A stretch of 50,468 nt of DNA from an uncultured Peptococcaceae bacterium. GTDB lineage: Bacteria > Bacillota > Limnochordia > Darwinibacteriales > Darwinibacteriaceae. Below, piece by piece: positions 16,118 through 24,706 of the stretch. A program made the translations under genes and the position numbers. The notes under the pieces are model-generated. The model worked only from the letters and a program-made list of their open reading frames with translations, had not been told where the DNA came from and did not search any database. Numbering within the stretch: position 1 is the stretch's first letter; the number at the start of each line of letters is the position of its first letter. The stretch is taken from NCBI GenBank assembly GCA_937988745.1, contig CALKAR010000122.1, forward strand, positions 1 to 50,468, read 5' to 3'.

Positions 16118-16744
16118 TCAATTATCCCAATGGGTGTATGCCGAAATTTGAATCATGTTATCCACAACCCGGGCAACCTCAGGGCCCAAAGGCTGCGGCA
16201 GCTTTTCATCAGGCGAACGAGATATGTAGTGGGCTATCCGGAGCTGGGTTGGCTCTAGACGAAACGCAAAAACAGTGGCGTCAACTCCATCGCCTACACC
16301 GGCATGGGCTACTCCTCGCAGTGCACCCAAAACGAGGATATCACCGGTACAAGCCACCTCTGCCCCAGGATTCACATCCCCCATCACAACAACATTGCCA
16401 TCGTGATAAATTTTCTGTCCGGAACGCAGTGTGCGGCGGACAAGTAGTGTATCTTCTCCTGGCACTTGCTCCTTCTCCTTATCGACCTCTTCAACATTAG
16501 GTATTGGCCGGGAATCAAGGCTCACATCGTACTTTTTCATCAGCTCAGCAATCTGGGCAATTTCATCATCGGAGAATCTTTCGCCTGCGAATGAAAGTTT
16601 GACTTCAGCTCCAGCGAAAAAACTCTCAGCAGAAGAAATTTTCGATTCGAGATAATTCAAAACATCAGTCAGCACAGCGTTTTCTCCGATCGTAATCACC
16701 AAGCCGTGCCTGCTTCCCTTAATTCTGCAAACATCCTTGTTCAT
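16118..16744 (-). CDS. minC: Septum site-determining protein MinC
   Basis: MinC inhibits FtsZ ring assembly away from midcell. The 208-residue protein has an N-terminal MinC_N domain and a C-terminal beta-helix domain (TLRSGQKIYHDGNVVVMGDVNPGAEV, then GDILVLGALRGVAHAG). ATG 16744 is chosen because GGGGAGTGG precedes it; a GTG at 16768 would add eight residues with no ribosome site. It follows mrdA and starts the min trio. Confidence 0.94.
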   Translation of the reverse strand: MNKDVCRIKGSRHGLVITIGENAVLTDVLNYLESKISSAESFFAGAEVKLSFAGERFSDDEIAQIAELMKKYDVSLDSRPIPNVEEVDKEKEQVPGEDTLLVRRTLRSGQKIYHDGNVVVMGDVNPGAEVACTGDILVLGALRGVAHAGVGDGVDATVFAFRLEPTQLRIAHYISRSPDEKLPQPLGPEVARVVDNMIQISAYTHWDN

Positions 16745-16810
16745 ACGAGCCACTCCCCATACGACCACTTAAGGTCATCAGTTCGCTAGCTTGATTGGTA
16801 ATTCCTGCCC

Positions 16811-18655
16811 TTAGGGCTCAATTGGTTCCTCGTTGAGCGAAAAATACGCTTCCATTACTCGACGGGCAATTGGAGCCGCTCCCGAAGCACCACCGATCCC
16901 TCGCTCGACCACTACAACCACCACAATTTCTGGTTCTTCAACTGGAGCGAAGGCTGCAAACACACCGTTGGCAGTACTGCCGGCGACTTCCCAAGTACCA
17001 GTCTTAGCAGCGACAGAGGTCGGAAACCCGGCAAAAGCATTGCGCGCTGTTCCCCGGGGATGTTCTACCGCTGCCCTCAGACCATCAATCACTGCTTCCC
17101 AATGAGTGCTGGAAGCTTCTACAACTCGAGCTAACTGAGGTTGGAATGACTGCACTACCTGGCCATCGGGGGTACGAATTTCTCGCACCACCTGCGGAAC
17201 ATACATGGGACCTCGATTAGCAATGGCTGCATAGATTTGAGCTAACTGCAGAATCGTCATTTGATGGAAGCCCTGACCGATTGAAATCTGTTCAGTGTCA
17301 GACGGATACCAGTTTTGGTCCCATACCGGCCTGCCGGCAAACGCTGCCTTCTTCCATTCCCGATCAGGTACTAACCCAGCTCGTTCCACTGGATAGAGCT
17401 TGAGCCCGGTTGGTTCACCCATCCCAAAAGCACGCATCCATTCACTCAAACGATCAATTCCCACCTTGGTGCCTAGATCTGCAAAGTAATGGTTGCTGGA
17501 AATACCTAGCGCTTCCTTCAGCGTAATGTTTCCTAAGGGAGCTAAGCGGTTAGTGATCACCCAGTCACGAACTCCATATTCGCTAACGCCAGTAGCGTTG
17601 AAGACTTGATCTGCGCGATAAACCCCTTCTTCTAGAATTGCTAGGGCAGTCACAGGTTTAAAGGCAGAACCAGGTCCGTACAAAGCCTGCGTGATACGGT
17701 TGAACAAAGGTCTGCGGGGATTCTTGATGAGTTGGTTGTAATATTGGTTGCGAGTTGAGGTGTCCAGTAGAAGCTCAGGATTAAAACCAGGGATACTTGC
17801 CATGGCCAGTATCTCACCAGTTTTCGGCTTAAGGACCACAACACCACCGGCCTGCGTGCCAGGCTCTTCCCTAAGAGTGAGAATATGCTCCTCAAAAGCC
17901 TGCTCTGCAACAGCCTGAAGCCTGTGGTCGATTGTAAGAACGATATTGTGCCCTGGCACAGGTTCGAGGTAACTCACCGTCTGGATTGGCCGGCTCAATG
18001 CGTTCACCTCTACGGTAAGGGTGCCAACTTCGCCTCGGAGTTCTTGTTCATAGACGCGCTCTATACCCGTCTTGCCAACGAGATCGCTTCCCCTGTAGCT
18101 TTCATCAAGCTCTCGCAGCTCTTCGACGGTAACGCTCCCGAGATATCCGATAAGATGGCTGGCCAGCTCACCGAAAAGGTACTCACGCACCGGCTCTTCT
18201 TCAATGAAAACACCCGGTAATCGATTGCGGTTTTCTTCTATCGCAATGACCGTAGCAGCATCAACTCCTCGCATGATGCGTACAGGCTCGTAGGGATATC
18301 CTCGTCCCTTCTCCACCGCTTCTTCCAGCTCTTCATGAGAGATTTGAAGAATCTCACACAACAGTGAGAAGGTGTCGGCAGAGTCGCGAGGTAGTCCCCC
18401 CGGAACAAGGGCAACCGTAAAGGATGACTTACTCCTTACCAAGGTAACTCCATTGCGATCAAGAATATTGCCTCGGGGAGGCAGCACCCGCAGCTGACGC
18501 ATACGGTTGCCATCTGCAAGACGGGCGAACTCGTCACCTTTCACAATCTGCAGATACCACAGACGAGCAAGGATGACCGCCACACATAAAATTACGATTA
18601 CAAAAAAGCCTTTCAGCCGTTTCTCTACGCCATTCTCACTCAAGCCCGACTTCAC
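16811..18655 (-). CDS. mrdA: Penicillin-binding protein 2 (class B transpeptidase)
   Basis: PBP2 cross-links peptidoglycan in the elongasome with MreBCD and RodA. The 614-residue protein has one N-terminal membrane helix (about 16-34), a PBP dimer domain (55-235) and a transpeptidase domain with SAFK (nucleophile Ser330), SSN (386-388) and KTG (551-553). Its GTG start overlaps the mreD stop (GTGA). Lying directly after mreBCD is typical for the PBP2/MrdA class rather than the FtsI class. No rodA gene is seen in this window. Confidence 0.94.
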   Translation of the reverse strand: MKSGLSENGVEKRLKGFFVIVILCVAVILARLWYLQIVKGDEFARLADGNRMRQLRVLPPRGNILDRNGVTLVRSKSSFTVALVPGGLPRDSADTFSLLCEILQISHEELEEAVEKGRGYPYEPVRIMRGVDAATVIAIEENRNRLPGVFIEEEPVREYLFGELASHLIGYLGSVTVEELRELDESYRGSDLVGKTGIERVYEQELRGEVGTLTVEVNALSRPIQTVSYLEPVPGHNIVLTIDHRLQAVAEQAFEEHILTLREEPGTQAGGVVVLKPKTGEILAMASIPGFNPELLLDTSTRNQYYNQLIKNPRRPLFNRITQALYGPGSAFKPVTALAILEEGVYRADQVFNATGVSEYGVRDWVITNRLAPLGNITLKEALGISSNHYFADLGTKVGIDRLSEWMRAFGMGEPTGLKLYPVERAGLVPDREWKKAAFAGRPVWDQNWYPSDTEQISIGQGFHQMTILQLAQIYAAIANRGPMYVPQVVREIRTPDGQVVQSFQPQLARVVEASSTHWEAVIDGLRAAVEHPRGTARNAFAGFPTSVAAKTGTWEVAGSTANGVFAAFAPVEEPEIVVVVVVERGIGGASGAAPIARRVMEAYFSLNEEPIEP

Positions 18656-19164
18656 CCCGATCGCCGCACAAGTTCATCCCAGTAAATTATCAGTTCATTT
18701 ATTCTAGCAAAGCGCCGGTAGATGAGCAGGGTAAGCACTGCACTGTAGAGACCGCTCAAAACAATACTGAACAACATCTGCAGGTTCCACTGCACTCTAG
18801 CGCCGAAGAGCACCATTCCCAGCAGTACCAGTGAACGGCCCAGCCAAGTGCCAACCATAGTAAAAAAGCAGGGCACGAAGAAATTTTCTTTATAAAGCCG
18901 CTGTGCTGCCGCTCCCGCGAGAAAACCCACGAGACTCATAGCTAGTGCATTCAAACCAATAAAGCGCCCTACCAATAAATCACGAATTATTCCACCCAAA
19001 AAACCCAGCCATGCTCCTTCATAGCGCCCATTTAGAATACCCAGATTTACCACTACAATGGTGAGGAGATCTGGATAAGCGCCCCATATAGACAGCGCTG
19101 AAAAAATAGTGGTTTGGAGGAGCATCGCCAGGAGAAACAGCACAATTATGGCGGCGACTTTCAT
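18652..19164 (-). CDS. mreD: Rod shape-determining protein MreD
   Basis: MreD is an integral membrane component of the elongasome. The 170-residue protein is almost wholly hydrophobic with about five membrane segments, and has the family features PDLLTIVVVNLGILNG and GFLGGIIRDLLVG near residues 31-67. ATG start behind GGAGGGAG, 18 bases after mreC, overlapping mrdA by four bases. Confidence 0.92.
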   Translation of the reverse strand: MKVAAIIVLFLLAMLLQTTIFSALSIWGAYPDLLTIVVVNLGILNGRYEGAWLGFLGGIIRDLLVGRFIGLNALAMSLVGFLAGAAAQRLYKENFFVPCFFTMVGTWLGRSLVLLGMVLFGARVQWNLQMLFSIVLSGLYSAVLTLLIYRRFARINELIIYWDELVRRSG

Positions 19165-19182
19165 CGTTCTCCCTCCAAACCA

Positions 19183-20019
19183 TTACAGAATCTCTTCCTG
19201 CAGCACAACAAACACCATCGACAATCGAGAAAAGTCTACAAACGGACGAACCAGAGCGGTAAATGACAGGTTGTAGTTGGCTGGCTCTACATGCACGACT
19301 TCCCCAATAGGAATCCGCTTAGGGAATAGCCTAGACAACCCTGAGGTTAAAATCACATCGCCAGGCTCTACCTTTGTATCCCGATCAAGGGGAGTCAAGA
19401 CCAATAAGCCACTATTTTCGGCATCTCCCTCTACAAGAACTGGACCGCCAGATTCTAGGACCGTTCCTCCAATGGCGCTGCGAGGATCAATAGCCAGCAG
19501 CACACGGCTGGTGAAGCGGGTTACATCTTCGATGATACCTACAACACCTTCGCGAGAAACCACAGCCATACCCGGCTCGACACCGTGCTGCCGCCCTTTA
19601 TTTATGATTACGCTGCTCAGCCAATCCGTAGGGCTGCGTCCGATAACCTCAGCAGCCAGGAGCTGATACGCAGTCGTGTTCTTGAAGTCTAAAGCCTCAC
19701 GCAGATAATCATTCTCGCGCTGATACTCACTCAAGCGGTAAACCTGATTCTGCAGTTCTACCACACGGTTTTCTAAGTACGCGTTGCGTTCCCGCAGAGT
19801 TCGGATCTCCTTCAGCCCCGTAATTACACTGTCTACGGCCGATGTAACGCGGGTCAAACCGAGCTGCACTGGTGAAAGAATGTCGCGCAGAGCCTCTTCC
19901 ACAAATGACAGCTTGGTTCTAGGTTGGGATGTGTTGTAGATCAGGCCTGCCAGCAGCAGTACCGCAATCAGAGCTAAGACTTTGCGCCAGCGCCATAACT
20001 GCTCTTTCACCTCTCTCAC
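19183..20019 (-). CDS. mreC: Rod shape-determining protein MreC
   Basis: MreC is the bitopic scaffold linking MreB filaments to penicillin-binding proteins. The 278-residue protein has an N-terminal membrane helix (about 11-27), a coiled coil (about 65-105, LRERNAYLENRVVELQNQ) and a beta-sandwich domain with DWLSSVIINKGRQHGVEPGM. It starts with GTG 20019 after GGAGGGGA. It lies between mreB and mreD. Confidence 0.95.
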   Translation of the reverse strand: MREVKEQLWRWRKVLALIAVLLLAGLIYNTSQPRTKLSFVEEALRDILSPVQLGLTRVTSAVDSVITGLKEIRTLRERNAYLENRVVELQNQVYRLSEYQRENDYLREALDFKNTTAYQLLAAEVIGRSPTDWLSSVIINKGRQHGVEPGMAVVSREGVVGIIEDVTRFTSRVLLAIDPRSAIGGTVLESGGPVLVEGDAENSGLLVLTPLDRDTKVEPGDVILTSGLSRLFPKRIPIGEVVHVEPANYNLSFTALVRPFVDFSRLSMVFVVLQEEIL

Positions 20020-20040
20020 ATCCCCTCCGCAGCATAATTA

Positions 20041-21069
20041 TCAGCTGTAGCGCTTTGGTCCTAACATAATGCGCTGTAGTAGGTCAAAATGTTCTAAAGC
20101 TAAACCTGTCCCCATGACAACTGCGGTATGAGGCTGTTCAGCAATGTGCACAGGCATACCTGTCTCTTCCATTAACAAGCGATCTAAACCGCGCAGGAGG
20201 GATCCACCGCCAGCGAGCACAATTCCCCGATCCATAATGTCGGCAGCAAGCTCAGGCGGAGTTTTTTCCAGAGTAACCTTAACTGCTTCGAGTATGGCAT
20301 GAACGGGTTCTTCTAGTGCCTCCCGCACTTCGTCCGATGTAACAGTAACAGTCTTAGGGAGACCGGTAACCAAGTCACGACCCCGTACTTCCATCGTTAA
20401 TTCGGGCTCATCTGTGGCCATCGCACTGCCAATTTCGGCTTTGATTTGCTCTGCGGTACGCTCACCAATAAGCAGGTTGTAGTTGCGCCGGATGTGCTGA
20501 ATAATCGCTTCATCCATTTCATCACCTGCTGTTCTAATCGACCGGTGCGAAACAATACCACCTAACGAAATTACAGCAACTTCTGTTGTACCGCCGCCGA
20601 TATCAACAATCATGTTTCCTGTAGGCTCTTGAACAGGCAGTCCGGAACCAATTGCGGCAGCCATAGGCTCTTCAATGACTCGCGCATCCTTGGCTCCAGC
20701 AGATAGTGTTGCATCAATGACGGCGCGTTTTTCGACCTCGGTAACACCTGATGGCACGGCTACCACAACCCGGGGCCGCAGCCAGCCGGAACGCCGGGTC
20801 GCTTTCGAGATGAAATCCTTTAGAAGTCTTTCTGTCATATCAAAATCCGCAATAACTCCATCTTTCAAGGGCCGAATAGCAATAATATTACCTGGTGTCC
20901 GACCCACCATTTCCTTAGCCTTATTACCTACAGCGAAGATCTGCTTGGTATCGCGATCAATAGCTACTACCGATGGCTCATTGATCACAATACCCCGCCC
21001 TTTGACATATACCAGTGTATTTGCGGTCCCTAAATCTATTCCAATATCTCGTCCGAAGCGACCCAACAT
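20041..21069 (-). CDS. mreB: Rod shape-determining actin homologue MreB
   Basis: MreB forms membrane-associated filaments directing lateral wall synthesis. The 342-residue protein has the actin-family phosphate loops (DIGIDLGTANTLVYVKG at 9-25; DIGGGTTEVAVISLGG) and the adenosine motif GIVLAGGGSLLRGLD. ATG start behind AAAGGGG. It follows radC, the standard maf-radC-mreBCD arrangement. Confidence 0.97.
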   Translation of the reverse strand: MLGRFGRDIGIDLGTANTLVYVKGRGIVINEPSVVAIDRDTKQIFAVGNKAKEMVGRTPGNIIAIRPLKDGVIADFDMTERLLKDFISKATRRSGWLRPRVVVAVPSGVTEVEKRAVIDATLSAGAKDARVIEEPMAAAIGSGLPVQEPTGNMIVDIGGGTTEVAVISLGGIVSHRSIRTAGDEMDEAIIQHIRRNYNLLIGERTAEQIKAEIGSAMATDEPELTMEVRGRDLVTGLPKTVTVTSDEVREALEEPVHAILEAVKVTLEKTPPELAADIMDRGIVLAGGGSLLRGLDRLLMEETGMPVHIAEQPHTAVVMGTGLALEHFDLLQRIMLGPKRYS

Positions 21070-21088
21070 GCGGCTACCCCTTTCTCAA

Positions 21089-21775
21089 CTATAACAAACC
21101 CTGTTCTCGAAAACTGAGATAACAATTATGTCCCACAATAATGTGGTCGACAACGTGAATTCCTAAAAGCTGACCTGCCTCTACAAGACGCTTGGTTACT
21201 GCAATATCATCTCTGCTGGGTGTAGGATCTCCACTTGGATGATTATGCACCAAGATGACTGCAGCACTGCTGCGGCGAATAACTTCCTTGAACATCTCCC
21301 GAGGGTGAACTAGAGAACCATTTAAGTGGCCGATGGAAATCACCCTTTTGCCAATTACTCGATGCTTAGTATTCAGCATAATGACCATGAAGTGTTCTTT
21401 ATCGGCTAAGCTCAAGTCATGCAGTACTAAATCAGCTGCATCCTGAGGAGTATGAATTACTTCACGCACTTCCATTTCAGAATCACCAAGGCGTTTAGCT
21501 AGCTCAAAGGCGGCAATAACCACCGCTGCCTTGGCGAGTCCAATACCTTTCACACTCATCAGCTCTTCGCAGCTTGCACCTGCCAGTGAGCGCAGAGAAG
21601 AAAATTCAGCTAGAAGATGTTCTGCTAGGCGGACCGCTGATAATGACTTGGTCCCCGATCCAAGAAGGATGGCCAGAAGTTCGCTGTTGCTGAGGCGCTC
21701 TGGCCCATAACGCAGCAGTTTTTCTCGAGGTCGTTCTTCACTTGGAAGATCTTTCATCCGTACTTGATATGTCAA
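21089..21775 (-). CDS. radC: RadC/JAB-domain DNA repair-associated protein
   Basis: RadC-family proteins combine a helix-hairpin-helix region with a JAB/MPN metalloprotease-like domain; their exact activity is unsettled. The 228-residue protein has the UPF0758 N-terminus (helix-hairpin-helix around MSVKGIGLAKAA) and the JAMM motif HNHPSGDPTPSRDD (His177, His179, Ser187, Asp190), with metal ligands intact. It starts with TTG 21775 behind GGGGGAG and lies between maf and mreB. Confidence 0.93.
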   Translation of the reverse strand: MTYQVRMKDLPSEERPREKLLRYGPERLSNSELLAILLGSGTKSLSAVRLAEHLLAEFSSLRSLAGASCEELMSVKGIGLAKAAVVIAAFELAKRLGDSEMEVREVIHTPQDAADLVLHDLSLADKEHFMVIMLNTKHRVIGKRVISIGHLNGSLVHPREMFKEVIRRSSAAVILVHNHPSGDPTPSRDDIAVTKRLVEAGQLLGIHVVDHIIVGHNCYLSFREQGLL

Positions 21776-21807
21776 TAACGCTCCCCCTCTACCTCCCTTG
21801 GGCGGCG

Positions 21808-22371
21808 TTATCTAAACACATCAATCCCAAACTCACGCAGCTCTTTCATGAGCCGCGGCGTAGGCAAACCTACCACGTTGAAATAACATCCGTGAATTGC
21901 TTCGACAAACAAGCCACCAAATCCTTGAATCCCATAAGCCCCTGCTTTATCTAATGGTTCGCCGGTACGGACGTAAGCTCTAATCTCTCTATCGTTCATT
22001 TCCCGAAACTTTACTGAGGTCGTTTCAGCAAAAGTGCGCATTCTATCCGGCCCAATTAGAGCAACACCTGTTATGACTTGATGAACTTGTCCGCTCAGAG
22101 CACGCAGCATTTCCTCAGCTTCCTGCGTGCTTGCTGGTTTACCCAACACACGCTCACCTAACACTACAATAGTGTCGGCACCTATCGTCAGAGCTTGGGG
22201 GTACTTCGCGGCAATAACTTCTGCCTTTCTCTGAGCATTTTGAACCGCGAGCTCGCCGGGACGGCCACTAGAGACTTCTTCAGCTGGACTGCTCTCGATC
22301 CGAAAATCTAGGTCATACTGGCGCAGTAGCGCGGCTCTGCGTGGTGATTGAGATGCTAAGATTATTTCCAT
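21808..22371 (-). CDS. maf: Maf-like nucleoside triphosphate pyrophosphatase
   Basis: Maf proteins hydrolyse non-canonical or excess dTTP/UTP-type nucleotides and affect septation in Bacillus. The 187-residue protein begins with the nucleotide-binding LASQSPRRAALL and has IGADTIVVLGERVLGKP and DKAGAYGIQGFGG. ATG start behind GGGGG. It is first in the maf-radC-mreBCD-mrdA-minCDE run; I saw no clear promoter in the short gap upstream. Confidence 0.95.
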   Translation of the reverse strand: MEIILASQSPRRAALLRQYDLDFRIESSPAEEVSSGRPGELAVQNAQRKAEVIAAKYPQALTIGADTIVVLGERVLGKPASTQEAEEMLRALSGQVHQVITGVALIGPDRMRTFAETTSVKFREMNDREIRAYVRTGEPLDKAGAYGIQGFGGLFVEAIHGCYFNVVGLPTPRLMKELREFGIDVFR

Positions 22372-22435
22372 AGTACATTTCCCCCATGTTCATAAGATTA
22401 AATTATTCACCGTCTTTGCCGCATAGTCCTCCAAG

Positions 22436-22469
22436 AAAAACGAGAGAGTTTCCCTATGAAACCCTCTCG
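22436..22469 (-). terminator. Terminator after cysK
   Basis: On the minus strand a CGAGAG/CTCTCG stem with one mismatch and a GTTTC/GAAAC inner stem closes a five-base loop and ends in five T residues, 10-45 bases past the cysK stop. Confidence 0.9.
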
Positions 22470-22479
22470 CCTAAATAGC

Positions 22480-23409
22480 TTATAAACTGTCCGCAAACAA
22501 GTCGCTCATACTTAGATACCTTTCTCCGGTATCAGGCAGGATGACCACCACACGTTTACCTGGCCCTAGCTTCTCGGCTACCTGCAGCGCTGCGGTCATG
22601 GCTGCTCCTGATGAAATTCCAGCCAAGATCCCTTCCTCGCGGGCTAATTTAGAAACCATGCTCAAGGCATCGTCATCAGAGACTTGGATGATTTCATCGT
22701 AGATTTCTTCATTGAGTACTGCTGGGACAAAGCCGGCGCCGATGCCCTGAATCTTGTGGGAACCTGGCTGTCCTCCTGAAAGAACGGGGGAGTTCTGCGG
22801 TTCAACCGCGAAGATCTTCACATCCAGACCGTGCTTCCGAAATACCTCGCCACATCCGGTAATGGTTCCCCCAGTTCCTATACCCGCTACAAAGGCGTCG
22901 AACTTACCTTCTGTTTGTTCAAGGATTTCCACAGCTGTTGTCTGCCGATGGATTTCCGGATTGGCTAGATTCTCGAACTGCTGGGGCATGAAGTAATCAG
23001 GGTTCGCCTCCAGTATTTCTTCAGCCTTTGCAATGGCGCCTTTCATGCCCTGATCAGCAGGAGTGAGAATTAACTCTCCTCCATAAGTCTTGATTAACTG
23101 CCGCCTTTCTAAGCTGGCGGATTCAGGCATGCAGATAATCAATTTATAGCCCAATGCGGCTGCTACCATTGCCAGTCCTACACCAGTATTACCACTAGTT
23201 GGTTCAACTATCGTACCGCCTGGTTTGAGCAAACCTTCTCTTTGTGCTGCTCGGACCATTGCTAAGGCGATACGGTCTTTGACACTGCCACCTGGGTTGT
23301 AGCTTTCAAGTTTTGCCCAAATCTCAGCGGACTGCGTGTTTGTCAGGCGGTTAATGCGGACTAATGGTGTCTTACCCACTAAGTCCAGTATATTTTCGTA
23401 GGTTGACAT
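22480..23409 (-). CDS. cysK: Cysteine synthase A
   Basis: CysK (O-acetylserine sulfhydrylase) makes L-cysteine from O-acetylserine and sulfide using PLP. The 309-residue protein has the Schiff-base Lys44 in NPGGSVKDR, the substrate loop TSGNTG (71-76) and the phosphate-cup GTGGTITG. ATG start behind AAAGGAGGGAG. It has its own promoter overlapping the end of the preceding small gene and its own terminator, so it is probably a single-gene unit. Confidence 0.96.
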   Translation of the reverse strand: MSTYENILDLVGKTPLVRINRLTNTQSAEIWAKLESYNPGGSVKDRIALAMVRAAQREGLLKPGGTIVEPTSGNTGVGLAMVAAALGYKLIICMPESASLERRQLIKTYGGELILTPADQGMKGAIAKAEEILEANPDYFMPQQFENLANPEIHRQTTAVEILEQTEGKFDAFVAGIGTGGTITGCGEVFRKHGLDVKIFAVEPQNSPVLSGGQPGSHKIQGIGAGFVPAVLNEEIYDEIIQVSDDDALSMVSKLAREEGILAGISSGAAMTAALQVAEKLGPGKRVVVILPDTGERYLSMSDLFADSL

Positions 23410-23429
23410 ATACTCCCTCCTTTTAGATC

Positions 23430-23458
23430 ATCGTAATCCTATTGGGAGTCATTGTCAA
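23430..23458 (-). promoter_or_regulatory. Sigma-A-type promoter of cysK
   Basis: TTGACA (23453-23458) and TACGAT (23430-23435) on the minus strand are separated by exactly 17 bases, just before the cysK ribosome binding site. The -35 box overlaps the stop codon of the upstream 70-residue gene. Confidence 0.75.
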
Positions 23459-23667
23459 GAACGGCTGTGCTCGATAAACCGCCTATGTTTATGGGGAATC
23501 GAAATTGGTCCCAGCTCCCTATCAAGCTCCATTAAGAACTTCGAAGAAAAGATGGGGTTATGATTAACCTGCCAGCCATCGAGATATTCGCGAGCATTCT
23601 GGAATTTCCAAGGGTCGTTAAGCTGCTCTTCCCAATCGTACTCCGCCGACGGGATGCCGCGCTTCAA
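23455..23667 (-). CDS. Hypothetical 70-residue protein
   Basis: I do not recognise this protein. It is soluble and rich in aromatic and charged residues (EYDWEEQLNDPWKFQNAREYLDGW, which I split here at about residues 9-32), with no membrane segment or cysteine. It starts with TTG 23667 behind a strong AAGGAGG, which makes it a likely real gene. It lies 22 bases after the spoIID-like gene and may be co-expressed with it during sporulation; this is inference from spacing only. Confidence 0.65.
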   Translation of the reverse strand: MKRGIPSAEYDWEEQLNDPWKFQNAREYLDGWQVNHNPIFSSKFLMELDRELGPISIPHKHRRFIEHSRS

Positions 23668-23689
23668 GGTGATTCCTCCTTACCATGAC

Positions 23690-24649
23690 TTAGTAAGCGG
23701 TGACTAGTTCTATGTCCTGGTAGTAGTATTTGAGAATCTCCTCGTATCCATACCCTTGCTGAGCCATACCATGGGCTCCATATTGACTCATGCCCACCCC
23801 GTGGCCATAGCCCCAAACGGAGAATATGACTTCGCTGCCGACGCGCTCTACCGAGAACCACGTTGATTTCAAACCCAGCTTCTGCCGTACGGTTCGTCCA
23901 CTGAACCATTTACCCCCTGTTTCCACGGTTTTTACCCGTCCAGAAGGATAGCGTTCTACAACGCGGATATCTTGAGCATCAGCGACCTCCATTAGTCGAG
24001 CTAGCTCGTTCAATGAAAATTTAGCAGTGGAATAATGATGGGGTGAATTAGTACCGAAGGGATCGGCAACGGACCGCAGATAAGGCAGAGCCTCACTCCA
24101 GTAATGCTCCGAGTTTTCTGTTCTGCCTCCGCTGGTTGAATGATAAACAGCTAGAATGGGTTCGCCATCATAAGATGCAATCACGCCTTCGGTATGGCGT
24201 ACCGCAGCTTGGATTTTTCTCTGAAGCCTGCGCCCTTCAAAGAGTCCGTAGCGCTGCAGAAAGTCCGTCCAACTGGTCCAAGCTTGACCAGAGGTATAAT
24301 CAGTGGAGAGATGGGCCTCGGGATGCTCAGGAATGGTGTCACCTCGAAGAATCCGGCGGTACGCGTAGGTCCGAGCAGCAACCGCCTGTGCCTTGAGGGC
24401 TTCCGTGTGAAAACTAGCCGGCATTTCCGCAGCCACTACTCCCTCAACGTATTCTTCCAAAGTCAGGCTGAGTAGAGACTCGGTTTTTGCATCCCATAAA
24501 GATATGAGGGGCGCTTTGCTGGGCGAAAAAAAAGAAGTGGTGCAGCTCTTGACCAGCAGTATAGGCACCCCAATTAAGAGACCCAAGAGGAATATCAATG
24601 TTAGTGAACAACCCTTGTTTGATCTGCGCCGCCGTCTTCTTCTTCTCAA
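23690..24649 (-). CDS. spoIID: SpoIID/LytB-domain protein (stage II sporulation protein D-like)
   Basis: SpoIID is a lytic transglycosylase that trims peptidoglycan during engulfment, together with SpoIIP and SpoIIM. The protein has a short, very basic N-terminus (a run of Arg), one membrane helix (about 18-35), and the SpoIID domain: LEEYVEGVVAAEMPASF, ALKAQAVAARTYA, and GHGVGMSQYGAHGMA near the end. TTG 24649 is chosen because GGGAGGGAG lies six bases upstream; a TTG at 24673 would add eight residues but lies in a hairpin loop without a site. About 319 residues, close to the family norm. A SpoIID-like LytB protein of other function is possible. Confidence 0.88.
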   Translation of the reverse strand: MRRRRRRRRSNKGCSLTLIFLLGLLIGVPILLVKSCTTSFFSPSKAPLISLWDAKTESLLSLTLEEYVEGVVAAEMPASFHTEALKAQAVAARTYAYRRILRGDTIPEHPEAHLSTDYTSGQAWTSWTDFLQRYGLFEGRRLQRKIQAAVRHTEGVIASYDGEPILAVYHSTSGGRTENSEHYWSEALPYLRSVADPFGTNSPHHYSTAKFSLNELARLMEVADAQDIRVVERYPSGRVKTVETGGKWFSGRTVRQKLGLKSTWFSVERVGSEVIFSVWGYGHGVGMSQYGAHGMAQQGYGYEEILKYYYQDIELVTAY

Positions 24650-24695
24650 AAAAGCTCCCTCCCACCCATACAATCCTATGATGAGTGAGAGGGAG
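24648..24695 (-). terminator. Terminator-like hairpin overlapping the spoIID start
   Basis: On the minus strand CTCCCTCTCAC (24685-24695) pairs with GTGGGAGGGAG (24655-24665) over 11 bp with one G-U, followed by C and six T (24648-24653). It would end the ferredoxin transcript. The 3' arm contains the spoIID ribosome binding site and the T run touches its TTG start. Confidence 0.75.
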
Positions 24696-24702
24696 AATAT
24701 AC
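24673..24702 (-). promoter_or_regulatory. Candidate sigma-E promoter of spoIID
   Basis: On the minus strand GTATATT (24696-24702) resembles the sigma-E -35 consensus and CATAGGAT (24673-24680) matches the -10 consensus CATACAAT at 6 of 8 positions, with a 15-base spacer. spoIID is a sigma-E gene in Bacillus. A transcript from here would begin inside the hairpin loop and lack its 5' arm. Confidence 0.55.
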
Positions 24703-24706
24703 CTAA

